64,000 bases of DNA from Siphonodentalium dalli (GCA_032622095.1 CP136063.1:30506987-30570986); one strand, 5' to 3'. Counted from the stretch's first letter, positions 26,870 through 38,039 are shown. The notes: generated from the letters alone by a model not told the origin. Numbers and translations are program-made.

Positions 26870-27874
26870 ATGGGGGATGCTAACCTGAATAACCATGAGA
26901 CCACCAACACAGATAATAAACGACATGACTGTGACGTATGTGGGAAACTGTTCGCCTTTTCCAGCAGCTTGGTGAGACATAAGATAATCCACACCGGAGA
27001 TAAGCCTCACCATTGTGAAATATGCGGAAAATCATTTAATCGGTCGAGCAGCATGGTGACACATAAGAGAATCCACACCGGAGATAAGCCTTACCATTGT
27101 GATATATGCGGGAAATTGTTTAATACATCGAACGACTTGGTGACACATACTAGTAAGAGAATCCACACCGGAGATAAACCTTACAATTGTAATATATGTG
27201 GGAAATCATTTAGTCAATCGAGCAGTTTGATGACACATAAGAGAATCCACACTGGAGATAAGCCTTATCGCTGTGATATATGCGGGAAATCATTTAATAC
27301 ATCGCGCGACTTGGTAACACATATGAGAATCCACGCCGGAGATAAACCTTACCATTGTGATATATGCGGGAAATCGTTTAATACTTCGAGCAACTTGGTG
27401 ACACATCAGAGAATCCACACCGGAGATGAACCTTACCGGTGTGATATATGCGGGAAATCATTTAATCAATCGGGCAGCTTGGTGAAACATAAGAGAATCC
27501 ACACCGGAGATAAACCTTACCATTGTGATATATGCGGGAAATCATTTAATACCTCAAGCAACTTGGTGACACATATGAGAATCCACACCGGAGATGAACC
27601 TTACCGCTGTGACATATGCGGGAAATCATTTAATCAATCGAACCACTTGGCAACACATAAAAGAATCCACACCGGAGATAAGCCTTACCATTGTGATATA
27701 TGCGGGAAATCGTTTAATACATCGAGCTACTTGGTGACACATAAGAGAATCCACACCGGAGATGAACCTTACCATTGTCATATATGCGGGAAATCATTTA
27801 ATCAATCGAGCCACTTGGCGACACATAAAAGAATCCACACCGGAGATAGCCCCACATACATCTCCCCGAATTGA
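26870..27874 (+). CDS. C2H2 zinc-finger protein, 11 fingers
   Basis: A 334-residue single-exon protein beginning MGDANLNNHETT, with eleven C2H2 fingers and a C-terminus TYISPN shared with the gene at 18686. Linkers are HTGDKPY or HTGDEPY. The third finger has HTSKRIH, two residues more than the usual H-x3-H, from a 6-base insertion (ACTAGT), which probably alters zinc binding there. Four recognition classes alternate (TSSNL, QSGSL, QSNHL, TSSYL). Expected nuclear DNA-binding protein. Promoter homology joins it to the array at 1-12.7 kb, while its 3' flank matches that of the 13-finger gene, so it bridges both sub-groups. Confidence 0.9.
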   Translation: MGDANLNNHETTNTDNKRHDCDVCGKLFAFSSSLVRHKIIHTGDKPHHCEICGKSFNRSSSMVTHKRIHTGDKPYHCDICGKLFNTSNDLVTHTSKRIHTGDKPYNCNICGKSFSQSSSLMTHKRIHTGDKPYRCDICGKSFNTSRDLVTHMRIHAGDKPYHCDICGKSFNTSSNLVTHQRIHTGDEPYRCDICGKSFNQSGSLVKHKRIHTGDKPYHCDICGKSFNTSSNLVTHMRIHTGDEPYRCDICGKSFNQSNHLATHKRIHTGDKPYHCDICGKSFNTSSYLVTHKRIHTGDEPYHCHICGKSFNQSSHLATHKRIHTGDSPTYISPN

Positions 27875-28236
27875 GTTGGTGATATTTAATATGTTCGCCG
27901 AAGGAGGATTGGAAACAATCTTAGATTCCAATGACAGACCGGAAAAGGAGGGCAGAATGAATCTTATCCCTAAATTACTATTTCTGTGGCTTCAAGGGTA
28001 AAACATATTTGATTCGAGTTGAGGAACCTATCCATCAGAATGAATCTTCTTCGTAAATTAGCTTTGAATTATGAACATTATGATTGGATGGCCTTGCTTA
28101 AATACTATGAGGCATGCAGTGGTTTCCGCACATAGAGTTTGGTTTTGGGAAAATAACCCCAGTAAAGACCCATTTATACTTGCCATTAGAACGGTATACA
28201 TGAGACCCAATGTATCAGTAGATCCATTTATACTTA

Positions 28237-29705
28237 GGCCTAAACAAATAATACCTTTGTTTCCGCTAATGAGCTAAAAAAAAATTAGGGTAGGTAGGTA
28301 GGCTTAACTTTTTTTTGTTGTTAACTTTTTTTTTTTTCAGTATCTTTAAAAATAACTGTATAATACTTGTCAATAACCCAAACTATGCACTTCTTAGCCC
28401 CAATCAGGTTAACCCAGATGACAGAGGAACTAGAAACTCCAATTCAATCTTACATATGCTAGTCTATATACTAAGATAGTCTTTGATAATCCTAATATTT
28501 CCTATATGGTCTGGCGACAACTGGAGTCAGTCCAGCACCACTGCACTGTTCACATATTGGAGTGACCGTCTTGTACCGATCTCTTAAGGATGGCTTCACA
28601 ACACCACCTTCTCCGCATTCAGTGAAGGATCTAGGTATTTTTTGGGGACACCTGTTTTTGGGCAATGATATGCCGAAGGCATAACCTGAAGGCCTGATCG
28701 GAGGAATGTTTGGGAAGGGTGACCCCCTGATGATGGTGGGGGTTCTTCCCCTGGAAAAATTTTGAAAATCCATTGCATTTAGATCTAATCTAAGGCTCTT
28801 TGAGTCAGTATTTTGAATTTTACAGAGAGGTCAATTTTATCAAGTTTCTCAAGCATAACTTTGGAACTTTTTATATATGTATGGATTTAGTATTTATGTA
28901 TGGATTTAGTATTTAATCCTACTTTGAACACAACTTTTCCAAAATATTTAAAATTTAAGTTCTTGATATAATGATACTAAATAAAGTATTAATATGTATG
29001 GATTGGAAATGCTTATAAGTTATTGTCAGATATCTTTTGGTTCTATGGATTATGCTTATCGGAAGCCTTATCCTGCTTGAAATTAGACTTGCCATCATCA
29101 CTCTAATTCATAAATAGGCTATTTTATAAAATTCAAGTGAGACACATACCGTACATAATATACTACATGTACATGTAATACAGAAATCCTACATGTACAT
29201 GTAGTACAGAAACAATGTACATGTATTAAGGTAGTAATGACTATATATGGTACTAATCTCTATGTTAATTTTTCATTTGGTATTATGAGATCCCACTTGA
29301 TAACCAGGTTGATTTGATCAAATTGTTAATGTTCCTGTGCTGTAATTGATTGAAATACTGAAGTCTGAACGCTGAATGATAACATACCGTACCTGAACTC
29401 AAATTATTTGAAGTTTTCACAGATGAAAGCTAGATAAAGCCAAACATACTTTACAGTATGATTCCAACTGTTAAACTTAAATCTTTTTGTAAACTTAAAT
29501 TTCTTATGTCAATATATATAAATATATAAATGTTTTGCATCTTGTTATGATATGAATTGGGACCTAAATTAAAAAAAAAAAAAAATTAAAATCAAATTTT
29601 TTTTAATTTTTTTTTTTGGTCCAATTTTTTTTTTTTTTTGCAATGGCAATAAAAAGTTTAGGGTCGGTCGGGTTAGCGAAAACAAACCTATTTTTTGTTT
29701 AGGCC
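28237..29705. mobile_element. Harbinger-like non-autonomous element (TTA duplication)
   Basis: Flanked by TTA at 28234-28236 and 29706-29708. Termini are inverted: GGCCTAAACAAATAATA at the left and GGCCTAAACAAAAAATA at the right, followed by similar TTTGTTT(C/T)CGCTAA. The related locus at 20168-20190 (ATTTATACTTACTATTAGAAC) shows the site without it. A 3 bp TTA duplication fits PIF/Harbinger. It contains long A/T runs at both ends and no DDE domain. An open frame at 28492-28773 (minus) has a Cys pair and basic residues but I do not recognise it. Confidence 0.75.
28492..28773 (-). CDS. Unrecognised ORF inside Harbinger-like element
   Basis: 93 residues, rich in Pro, Arg and Ser, including PSLRDRYKTVTPICEQCSG and ending VARPYRKY. 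The C-x2-C could be half of a zinc site. A second overlapping frame (28596-28778) is also open, which lowers confidence that this is protein-coding. It may be a remnant of the element's own gene. Confidence 0.2.
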   Translation of the reverse strand: MDFQNFSRGRTPTIIRGSPFPNIPPIRPSGYAFGISLPKNRCPQKIPRSFTECGEGGVVKPSLRDRYKTVTPICEQCSGAGLTPVVARPYRKY

Positions 29706-29789
29706 TTACTATAAGAACGGTATACATGAGACCCAATGTATCAGTAGCTCCGTTCTTGTAAGCACGCCACGTTGATAGAGGGTAACTAA

Positions 29790-30110
29790 CGCTGAAGGGG
29801 TCACTCACAAAAAAGTGCTGAAGGGTGCACAGGGTTTGAAATGTGCTGAAGGGTACACAGGGTTTGTGATCAGCATGAACACCATTACTTAAATTGTGTT
29901 TATGAAAGTCTGGCGCCCATTAGCAGTTTGTTTTCAGTACATTTTAATATCGATTGGAACGTAAACAATTATTCTCTGACAGAAATCATGGCAGATACGA
30001 AGACTGAATGTTCTTTATAATGACATTTCAAACCACGTGTACCCATCAGCACATTTCGAAAATCGTGTGTACCATTCAGTACTTTTTTTGGTGAGAGTGA
30101 CTCCTTCAGC
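29790..30110. mobile_element. hAT-type MITE, 321 bp, 8 bp TSD
   Basis: Direct repeats GTAACTAA at 29782-29789 and 30111-30118 flank inverted termini CGCTGAAGGGGTCACTC and (inverse of right) GCTGAAGGAGTCACTCTCACC. Inside are diverged copies of the TACACAGGGTTTGAAAT repeat on one arm and its inverse on the other. An incomplete relative is at 26160-26340. There is no coding frame. Confidence 0.75.
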
Positions 30111-30323
30111 GTAACTAACAATTCGTATCTCGTATCTACATGAGTTATTTGATGAGATATGTATCCGAAATGGTTAATTCTGTTATTCGGGGTCGCATTT
30201 TGTTATAAATAGCCATAGAGATCTTGAGTGCCATGTATGCTTAAATGTCGTGCTAGATTTAATGTAACATACACAATTCCCTTATCCTTTTCCCAAAGAC
30301 AGTCATACAGCCATCTGCCTTAA

Positions 30324-30841
30324 AGGTGGCTTATCTCTTTGTAAACATGTATTATATAGTTACCGGGGTATAAAATATTAGATTTGAATCGAAGACTCCT
30401 GTCCGGAAATGCTTCTATCGATTAATATTAATTTTATTTCGAATATTTTCTGGTCTAAACAGACGTGTTTGTTCCGCTAACGAACAATAGTTGTTACTAT
30501 TAACAGAGACCAGAAATTTTATTTAACAATTTTGTCACAAATAAACGTTAATTATACTTATTAGCGCTTATATCTGTGGAACAAAACAATACAAACAACC
30601 AATCTGTGACATTTGACTTTCGATGCGTAGCCGTAGGAACAGCTCAGTGCTCTAAATCACAATATGGTATCATCCGAAAGGTCTGTTCTAAAAATAGTAA
30701 CAAACGGTCCCGATTAAATATTCGAAATAAAATCAATATTAATTGATAGAAGTTTTTCCGGACAGGGGTCTTCAGTTCATATCTATTATTTTATACCCAC
30801 GCAACTATTTAAAATTTGTTATTAAAAGAGATAATCCATCT
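30324..30841. mobile_element. TTAA-flanked MITE, family T2, copy 2 (complete)
   Basis: TTAA at 30320-30323 and 30842-30845 flank termini AGGTGGCTTATCTCTTT and, inverted, AGATGGATTATCTCTTT. The outer ~120 bp on both sides are inverted copies of each other. This is the best-preserved member and defines the family ends. Confidence 0.85.
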
Positions 30842-31014
30842 TTAAATCAATCATGTTTATTGCGAAATAATTTGCACGACATGCCACCGATTTCGAAGAA
30901 CAAATCTTGATCGCGAATAAATGCAAAATGTGTCTATCCTCTCACTCGTGGGTACCAATCTTGTTGTCATTTTAATAGAACTGATCAATGTTAGGTCCTA
31001 GTATTGCAAATATA

Positions 31015-31560
31015 TACTTACTATTAGGACAGTATACATGAGAATGTACCAAATTTGGTATGTTAGTTTACGACACGAAAATACAGATCTTTCCTATCTG
31101 AGCAGATATCTGAACCATACTTTGTCAGTTCGAATTTGTCATGGTGGTGGTATATCTCTTGTTTGCAATTGATTTTGATACATCAAAGTTGTTGCCAGGA
31201 TATTTTCAAAGCAGTGGAATAACATACATACCAATGACCCATTAAAGCACCACCCTCATATGTATATTACTTGATGTATTTAAGACTTAATACATATGGG
31301 GTTTCTTTTTGTAAAACAAATACCACATTTCTACGAATAAAACACCGATTTGACTCGGAAAATTGTTATATGTACCATTTTTCCATTATCTCTCAAAGGT
31401 ACTCAATCCGATTAAGCACCCATAAATTACTATTACTTTTGCTTCAGGGGTGAAACATATTTGATTCGTGTCGAGGAACCTATCCATCAAAGCTCAGAGT
31501 GATCAGATATTGATTTTTGAAGTTTGTAATTTTCTCGAGATGTGTACTAATAATAGCGAG
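31015..31560 (+). repeat. Uninterrupted duplicate of the 20160-20626/22114-22180 segment
   Basis: It matches the zinc-finger 3'-flank repeat including R1 (31395-31560). It carries a single AGCTCAGAG at 31491-31499, the empty target of the MULE-like element at 20627. The open frame at 31271-31453 lies in this repeat and is not a gene. Confidence 0.85.
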
Positions 31561-31635
31561 TTTGCGATTTCAAACGGGTACCGGTACTGGCACTGGTAGC
31601 TACCCGTACCGGTACACGTTTTGAAATCGCAAACT
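31559..31635. repeat. Long hairpin with GGTACCGGTAC arms
   Basis: AGTTTGCGATTTCAAAC-GGGTACCGGTAC is followed 18 bases later by its near-perfect inverse, with one extra T in the right arm. Each arm is about 29 bp. The arms could form a stable stem on either strand. 31640-32580 shows no supported gene. Confidence 0.8.
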
Positions 31636-32701
31636 GTTTTACGGGTAGAATTAAGCATATCGACGGGTAATGTATGGTCAGCCAACTGCGACACAATTGA
31701 TAAATTATATTATAGAGAAATTCGCTTTATCGGTCGTTATACTTACCGTTATAGATAGGATGGCCTCATGGCAGTCATGGGCAATCAGTTGCACTCATCA
31801 GGGACGAGGCGACAATGGGAGGGGTTGGTTGTCTTTCTGTCACTCATTTTGGTAACATTTTTCACAATTCGATTTCACAAATAATTTTTCATACTGAGCA
31901 AATAGGTTATGCTTGCTCTAATACAATTGCGTTAGTTAAAGTTTCCAATAGAGATTCAGCGTAAAGTTTAGACTCAGGGTCCAGTAATGCCCTGTATTAA
32001 CTTTCAGTCAAATATAAGACCAAATTTGCACCTTATATTAGTTGGGGAATATTTTGTCACGTTAAGTGAAAATTTGGCTGGAATCTTTAAACAGATCGAA
32101 GAATGCCGAAATTTATCCCAAAAATTGAGATTGTTGTCCGGATCTAAACCCGGCGGTAGGTTTAAAAGATGAACTTGTAAACTAATAGTAGTCTATATAT
32201 GGTTTGAATGAAAAGCGTTTGCTTCATGTATGTGCGAAACATAGAAGACAGCTGACAACCCATGTGACTATGGTAAGAATGCGAAGATCTTAAAAGTTTA
32301 TATATAGATATTTCGTTCTGTATCGGCCTAAATTATTCCCACTACAATATTTATCATTGTTGTTGAAATGCGCCACGTCCTTCCAAACGAGAAATTAGTG
32401 GGTATTATACAACACGATTCTGGCCATACCGCATCGGTGGAGTTATACTCGCATCTATCACGGGACTAGCCTGTGGATAATCGGTTGTTTGGTTGCAGGT
32501 GTGATGTGAACACTCGTCAAGGGTGGTCACCTCACCATTTAACGGTAGGTCACATATTAGTCTGTCGAAGAGTGAGAGGTCGCAGCGATGTCGCATTCAT
32601 CGATTGATTTGATACTTTTCGCTGAATATGCTGATACAGATGATATTCTTTTTCTTATCGCTGAGGCTGCAGATCGTTCGTCCAAGAGCAAGTTTAACCA
32701 A

Positions 32702-33605
32702 AAGATTTGATTTTAATCAAGCTACTGATGGGGAATGTGCGAAGAATTTTTGATTCTTAAAGGACGACATACAGAGGATAGTCAAAGCTATGAGCATCCC
32801 TGAAAAATTCATATGCACCCACGGTACCGTCGTCTCGGGGTTAGATGCGCTGTGCATAACTCTCCGTAGACTTACTTATCCAAATCGTTTGACTGATTTG
32901 GTCGACATGTTCGGACGTTCGATATCTGAAATTTCGAGAATTATTAACGAGACAATTGACCACATATATACCGAACATCACCATTTACTGGAAGAACTGG
33001 ACCAACCATGGCTGCAACAGGAACATTTGGAAAGATATACGGATGCTATCAACGGACATGACATCCCTTTAAATAATTGTTGGGGGTTTATAGATGGTAC
33101 CGCGAGACCGATCTGTCGGCCCAGAAAAAACCAAAGGATTGTTTTTAGCGGCCACAAGCGTTTCCACTGCCTGAAATTCCAAGCTGTCACAACTCCGGAC
33201 GGACTTATTGCTAACTTGTATGGACCAGTGGAAGGACGCCACGATGCGGGTATGTTGCGTTTGAGTGGACTACTGCCTAAAATTGAACAGCGCATGACAA
33301 GGACCGATGGTCACATTTATGCTCTATATGGAGATCCGGCATACCCATTGAGACCACACCTCATGGCACCTTTCAGGGGCAGACTGAGTGACGAAGAAAA
33401 ACAATTTAATAAAGAAATGTCAGCAGTCAGGGTTTCAGTTGAATGGAGCTTCGGGAAAGTTGTGAAGACGTTTGCGTTTCTCGACTTTAAGAAGAATTTG
33501 AAACTATATTTACAACCTGTTGGAAAGTACTACATAGTAGGTACCCTGCTGACAAATTGCCACACTTGCCTATATGGGAGCACAGTCAGCACATTTTTCG
33601 ACTGA
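32702..33605 (+). pseudogene. PIF/Harbinger transposase (DDE_Tnp_4), broken
   Basis: From 32790 a 271-residue frame carries the Harbinger nuclease: GFIDGTARPI (first Asp), YGPVEGRHDAGML (second Asp) and SVEWSFGKV (Glu), with GDPAYP between. This enzyme cuts and pastes Harbinger elements at TWA sites in the nucleus. Homology continues upstream in the same frame to about 32702 (RFDFNQATDGECAK) but an in-frame TGA at 32751-32753 interrupts it, and the more N-terminal part (ATG at 32588) is in another frame. The C-terminus ends STFFD, close to family length. A convergent partner gene follows. No terminal repeats were identified. Confidence 0.85.
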
Positions 33606-33708
33606 ACCACCAGAACTCGAGTTCTATCTGGGAGTCGGTAGAGAAACGTGACCACTGCATGTCAAATGACGGGATTGAGAACAATACGCAGTTGAAGTTT
33701 GAAGTTAC

Positions 33709-33950
33709 TCATTTATTTTGCTTATCAATCAAAGATTTCATTAATGCAAGCATCGACCGTTTCTCTTCTTTTTCGAGTTCCAGCCGCTGGAGACGTTCCG
33801 TTCGATCCAACTCTAAACGCTCCCTTTCAAGTTGAAGGCGGTCCTCTTGTAACCTCAGCTCTCGGTCCCTGAATTCTCTGTCCTGATCAGCCTTCTGCAT
33901 AAGGAATGCAATTGCTGTTGGCCGTTTTTTTCTGGCTGGCTCATCAGTGT
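33709..33950 (-). pseudogene. Harbinger accessory (Myb/SANT-like) protein, last exon only
   Basis: On the minus strand an acceptor (CTTTCTATTATAG, 33951-33963) precedes an exon that begins DTDEPARKKRPTAIAFL and continues as a highly charged coiled coil of Arg/Glu/Leu, ending DKQNK. Harbinger elements carry a second convergent gene for a Myb/SANT-like protein that helps the transposase reach the nucleus and its ends, and this coiled coil fits its C-terminus. Upstream exons are missing because R1 sequence begins at about 33972, so the element is truncated. Confidence 0.6.
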
Positions 33951-33971
33951 CTATAATAGAAAGAACTACAT

Positions 33972-34135
33972 TAAAGGTACTAAATCCGACCACACGCTCC
34001 TAATTAACTATTTCTTCCTTTTTTGGCTGGGGGGGGGGGGGGGGGGGGGTGGGGGTAAAAATTATTTGGTTCGAGTCGAGGAACAAACCCATCAAAATTC
34101 GGAGTGATTAGATATCGATGTTTGAAGTTTGCGAT
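33972..34135 (+). repeat. R1 repeat with expanded poly-G
   Basis: R1 landmarks GGTACTAAATCCGA, TTCGAGTCGAGGAAC and GGAGTGATTAGATATCGATG are present; the centre has a run of about 20 G. It borders the truncated Harbinger gene. Confidence 0.7.
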
Positions 34136-34301
34136 TTCTATTGTTTGTGGGACAAATGCTGCCGTTCAAATTCACGGTCTTGTAGATAAAGATTGATAAC
34201 TCTAAAATCAATTATTACCACTTGATTTTAGAGGTCAAGGTCAGGTCGGGGTCACAATTTGACCCCGTCCAAAATCCCTGGACAAAATTACCCCTAGTTA
34301 T

Positions 34302-35356
34302 TAGTGATGCGGACCGGACCGGACCACCTGCCAAGGCGGTCCAGTCCGGTCCAGGCCAATGCAGTCCGGTACACATGCCTGGACCGGTCCAAAATGGTCC
34401 AGTCCACCTATAATAGGCTATGTGTTAATGAATTTTGTTTTCTCAAAGTTTTTACTCTGCATAGTACAAACTGTTAGTTTTAACATATATGGACTCATTG
34501 CAATGCACTGAACTCAGTAACCTTATATTGTTTGCCGATTGTATGCATCATTGTCTGTCTCTGGTGGGTTATACTGGGAACGATGCACGATAATAGTATT
34601 TCTAGTAATGCGAACATGCACTAATTAAATGTATTGGACAGGTATATAGCTAGGGCCAGAATGTGTTATAACCAATCTAACATGGCACTCAACTGATCAT
34701 ATGCATGATTCGTATCATACTTATTTTCATTAAATTGTAATTTAAACGAAATAACTATACTGATGACAATTATACAAATGTGTACTGATATGACTACTAC
34801 ATTAATATTGGAGTCTTGGAGATTTTGATTGCTGAACTACTATTGGATTAATGTGACTGTCTTGTGTATGTACTATGTAATGTGGTTTGCATGTTTCTTC
34901 GATAATTATAACTGTGGAAAACAATAGAATACTCGATTCGATATCCATCCAAATTGATTAGTTGATGCCATGTTACATGCACTGTTTATGACAAATAGTT
35001 CCATACTCATTCAGTTGCATGTTTGTCGCATTGATAGGGTGCTACATAGTGTTGGCCAGTGTTACACTAATACATTATAAGGAAAGTGACATGTACAAAG
35101 TACATCTATACATTGTTTTCGTGGCATCAAACGTTTAATAGATATTAACCACTTGAATGCGTCAATACATCGTTGTTAATTGATATGACGGCAAATACGC
35201 AATAATATTCGCGATAGTTTATTATAACTGAAGTAAAATAGTGGACCGGACCGGAGAGTACCGGACCGGCGGCAAAAAGCGGTCCGGTCCAGTGACACCC
35301 GGTCTGGACCAGACCGCGGACTGGACCGGTCCAAAGCGGTCCGGTCCGCATCACTA
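34302..35356. mobile_element. hAT non-autonomous element with GGTCCGGTCC subterminal repeats
   Basis: Flanked by CTAGTTAT at 34294-34301 and 35357-35364 (8 bp). The termini are a perfect inverted repeat TAGTGATGCGGACCGGACC. Both ends hold many copies of GGTCCGGTCC-like motifs, while the middle (34420-35230) is AT-rich and has no coding frame. TSD length and TAGTGATG ends fit hAT. Without it the flanks join to a GGTCA-type repeat (GGACAAAATTACCCCTAGTTATCAAATTTC). Confidence 0.92.
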
Positions 35357-35439
35357 CTAGTTATCAAATTTCGTCAAAATCCGTCTAGCAGTTTTCCCGG
35401 CCATAGCTAACACACACACAGACAGACAGAAGTCCCAAA

Positions 35440-35885
35440 ATATATAGTAGATAATTTAATATTATTTCTTGATAAGAGCAGAGCAGAGATATTTGCAAGG
35501 ACAGACAAAAAAAATCAACATTTGAAAAAAACACAAAGAATAATTCTGCAAATAATACCATTGGATACTCATTTGAAAGCCCTTTGTGATGGCGAATATC
35601 CATACCATATTTCTTTGGGAGCCGATAACTCATGGCTCAAATATCTGCGCAGACAGATGGAAAGATGGACAACTGGACGCATGTAATCCAGCATGCCCAT
35701 TATTCTCTTTGAGTACAATAATTTGTCACATCTATACCACCTCTTTGTTGATGGCAAGTCTGAGAATAAGGTGCTGTCATTTGTAGAATGAGGTCACCAG
35801 AGGGTGAATTTAGTGACGCTATCCCACATAGCAGACTAGCATTATTAAATTCACCATCTAAGGGCCTCATTCTGCTTAGGCTGGC
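35440..35885. repeat. Duplicated blocks (partner at 39427-39560 and 40110-40358)
   Basis: 35440-35580 matches 39427-39560 (GAGCAGAGCAGA, ATACCATTGGATACTC). 35640-35885 matches 40110-40358 (ACAACTGGACGCATGTAATCC, GGTGAATTTAGTGACGCTA). The blocks occur in the same order but with different spacers. Confidence 0.8.
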
Positions 35886-36143
35886 AAGTTTCCTTATTAT
35901 AAAATTTCTATAGAAACTTGGATTCTATTTATTTTTTAGATTAATTTCTCTATATCCCCAAATTGACCGACGACACATTGCATAATTGAGGTGTCCAATG
36001 GATGTATATCACAATATTCACCATTTGGGAACTTCAATCTTTTTTCATATCTAAAAACAGACTACCAGACTACAGCTTAGCGTTAAACAACCAAGTGAGA
36101 CCGTGAATTGACAAACTATAGAGGAAGATAATATTTCTTTTAA

Positions 36144-36597
36144 CCCTTTACCCAACAAAACGGCCAAAAACGCCCAAATAAAGCTTCAACAGCCTAAAAT
36201 ATCTTCGGTCTGTCTCAATAACACCATACAAATATGGATATCATTGGAACCGGTTCATTGACCACATTGTGATGATTACAGTTATGCCCTGTGCCAATGC
36301 ATTCTCTTATATATGCGAGTCGACCATAGGTCGCCTCGCATATATAAGAGAATGCATTGGCCTAAAAAAAACTTTTTAACACTTTTTACCATTTTTTCTT
36401 ACATTCTTTAACAATTTTATATTTTTTTTTTACATTTTTTAACATTTTTTATAATATTTTTCTACATTCTTTGACAATTTTATCATTTTTAATATGTGTT
36501 AAGCCAATGCATTCTCTTATATATGCGAGGCGACCTATGGTCGACTCGCATATATAAGAGAATGCATTGGCACAGGGCCGTTCTGTTGGGTAAAGGG
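36144..36597. mobile_element. piggyBac-like MITE, subfamily 1, with two hairpins
   Basis: TTAA at 36140-36143 and 36598-36601 flank inverted termini CCCTTTACCCAACA. It contains two copies, in opposite orientation, of a ~69 bp near-perfect palindrome (36293-36361 and 36503-36571) with arms GCCAATGCATTCTCTTATAT. TTAA duplication and CCC-start fit piggyBac. There is no coding frame. A relative is at 56530-56988. Confidence 0.88.
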
Positions 36598-36829
36598 TTA
36601 AAATGGTGGCATCAACTTACCGGCGTAAATACTTGTGCAGGTTAGAATGAGATGCCATATTTCCGATCATGTTCAGAGTTATGCTAAAACTTTACACACG
36701 AACAGAGAACATCTTGCTTGATACTAGGGTTTCCACTACTACGGCAGGCTGGCCGTCCAGTGGCCTCACCCCCCCCCCCCCCAATTCCTAGCGGAAACCC
36801 TGTTGATAAACATACCTTTCTGTGATGCA

Positions 36830-37110
36830 GTAGTTTCCTTCCCCTTCCAAATCCAAACAGGTGTGAAACTTAGCTCGTACTTTAACTGTAAAGATAACAT
36901 TAATATTTAATTAAGTGATAGACAGATATCAAATGTATCTGAATTAATTCAGATGCAGTGCAGATGCCGGTAATTATAACCCATTGGTTATCTCATAAAT
37001 ATCCCCTAAAATGCCATGCACATATCTAATCTTTTAGCAACATCAGCTGATCAGCAGAATACAGAGGATGACATGAGACACATTCACCTTGTAATCTAAT
37101 CCACCTAGCC
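36830..37110. repeat. Duplicated block (partner at 39255-39990)
   Basis: Shares CAGGTGTGAAACTTA, GATAACATTAATATTTA, CCGGTAATTATAACCCATTGG and GCAACATCAGCTGAT with 39680-39940, and GAGGATGACATGAGACACATTC with 39255-39300. The interval 37110-37700 has no supported gene. Confidence 0.75.
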
Positions 37111-37704
37111 CGAGAATAAGAGTCGAAACATATATGTGACATGCGATTAGCATGGCACAAGTCAGCAAGCTGCAACTGATGATGACCCTACCAAAAACTT
37201 TGGCACCTTTTCCAAAACATCAACCTATTTATATAAATCTAAAATTCCAAATTACACCTTTGGCATAAATAAATTAACTTTAGGGGGTACGTTCCAAAAT
37301 CTTTTCAAAATTACATTGAGCCGCTCCAGAATCCTACTCTCCACTGCAAAAGTTATGTCAAGAGAACGAGGAAAAATTTGTCTGCACAAAATTGGGACAC
37401 TGACCATAAAACACCAGCCTTTTCTTTAATATGCTCAGCAGACATCCTCCCCGTTCTCTTGCCACATTATTCGTGTTTATAAAATATCTTCCAATGAAGC
37501 TAAACCCCTTCCTGATACAGCATGCTAGAATAATAATGAGTAAGTTATAACATGTTTATGTCTGTCTGTTTGTCTGCTGCATCATCTTCGAATATACATA
37601 TATAATTTTTGGGGCGTCTGTCTGTATATATGTTTGTTTGTTAACAATATCCGGGATAGCTGATGTACAAGTTTCTAAAATTATACCTAAGGGTAAATTA
37701 CCCG

Positions 37705-38030
37705 CGAAGTGTTTATGACGGGTCATAACGTGACCCCGACCATACCTTGACCTTCAAAATAGTCATTTCGAGGTCATATTACGCCTTTCGACTAGTCGCT
37801 ACAAAACTTGATACCTGGGGGTATTTTTGTTTAGGGAACGTTTTTCGACAATCCAATCATGACCCCGACCTTACCTTGACCACACAATGGTCATATCAAG
37901 TCCATATCGCGCCCTTCGACGAAATATCGGCATAAATTGATACCTAGGGGTATGTAATTCCGGGTAATGTTTGGACGAGACGGGTCGTGACCATGACCTT
38001 ACTTTGACCTACAAAATGGTCAATGCGGGG
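37705..38030. repeat. Tandem ~130 bp GGTCA-type repeat
   Basis: Three diverged units each contain GTGACCCCGACC-TACCTTGACC, a ...GGTCATAT block and TTGATACCTAGGGGTAT. Inverted relatives flank the hAT element at 34232-34301/35357-35390. Confidence 0.7.
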
Positions 38031-38039
38031 TTATCACGC

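Noticed and set aside
36293-36361. CRISPR-like or microRNA locus from the repeated palindrome
   Set aside because: Copies are dispersed within TTAA-bounded MITEs, not regularly spaced, and this is animal DNA; a small-RNA role is left as an open question in the findings.
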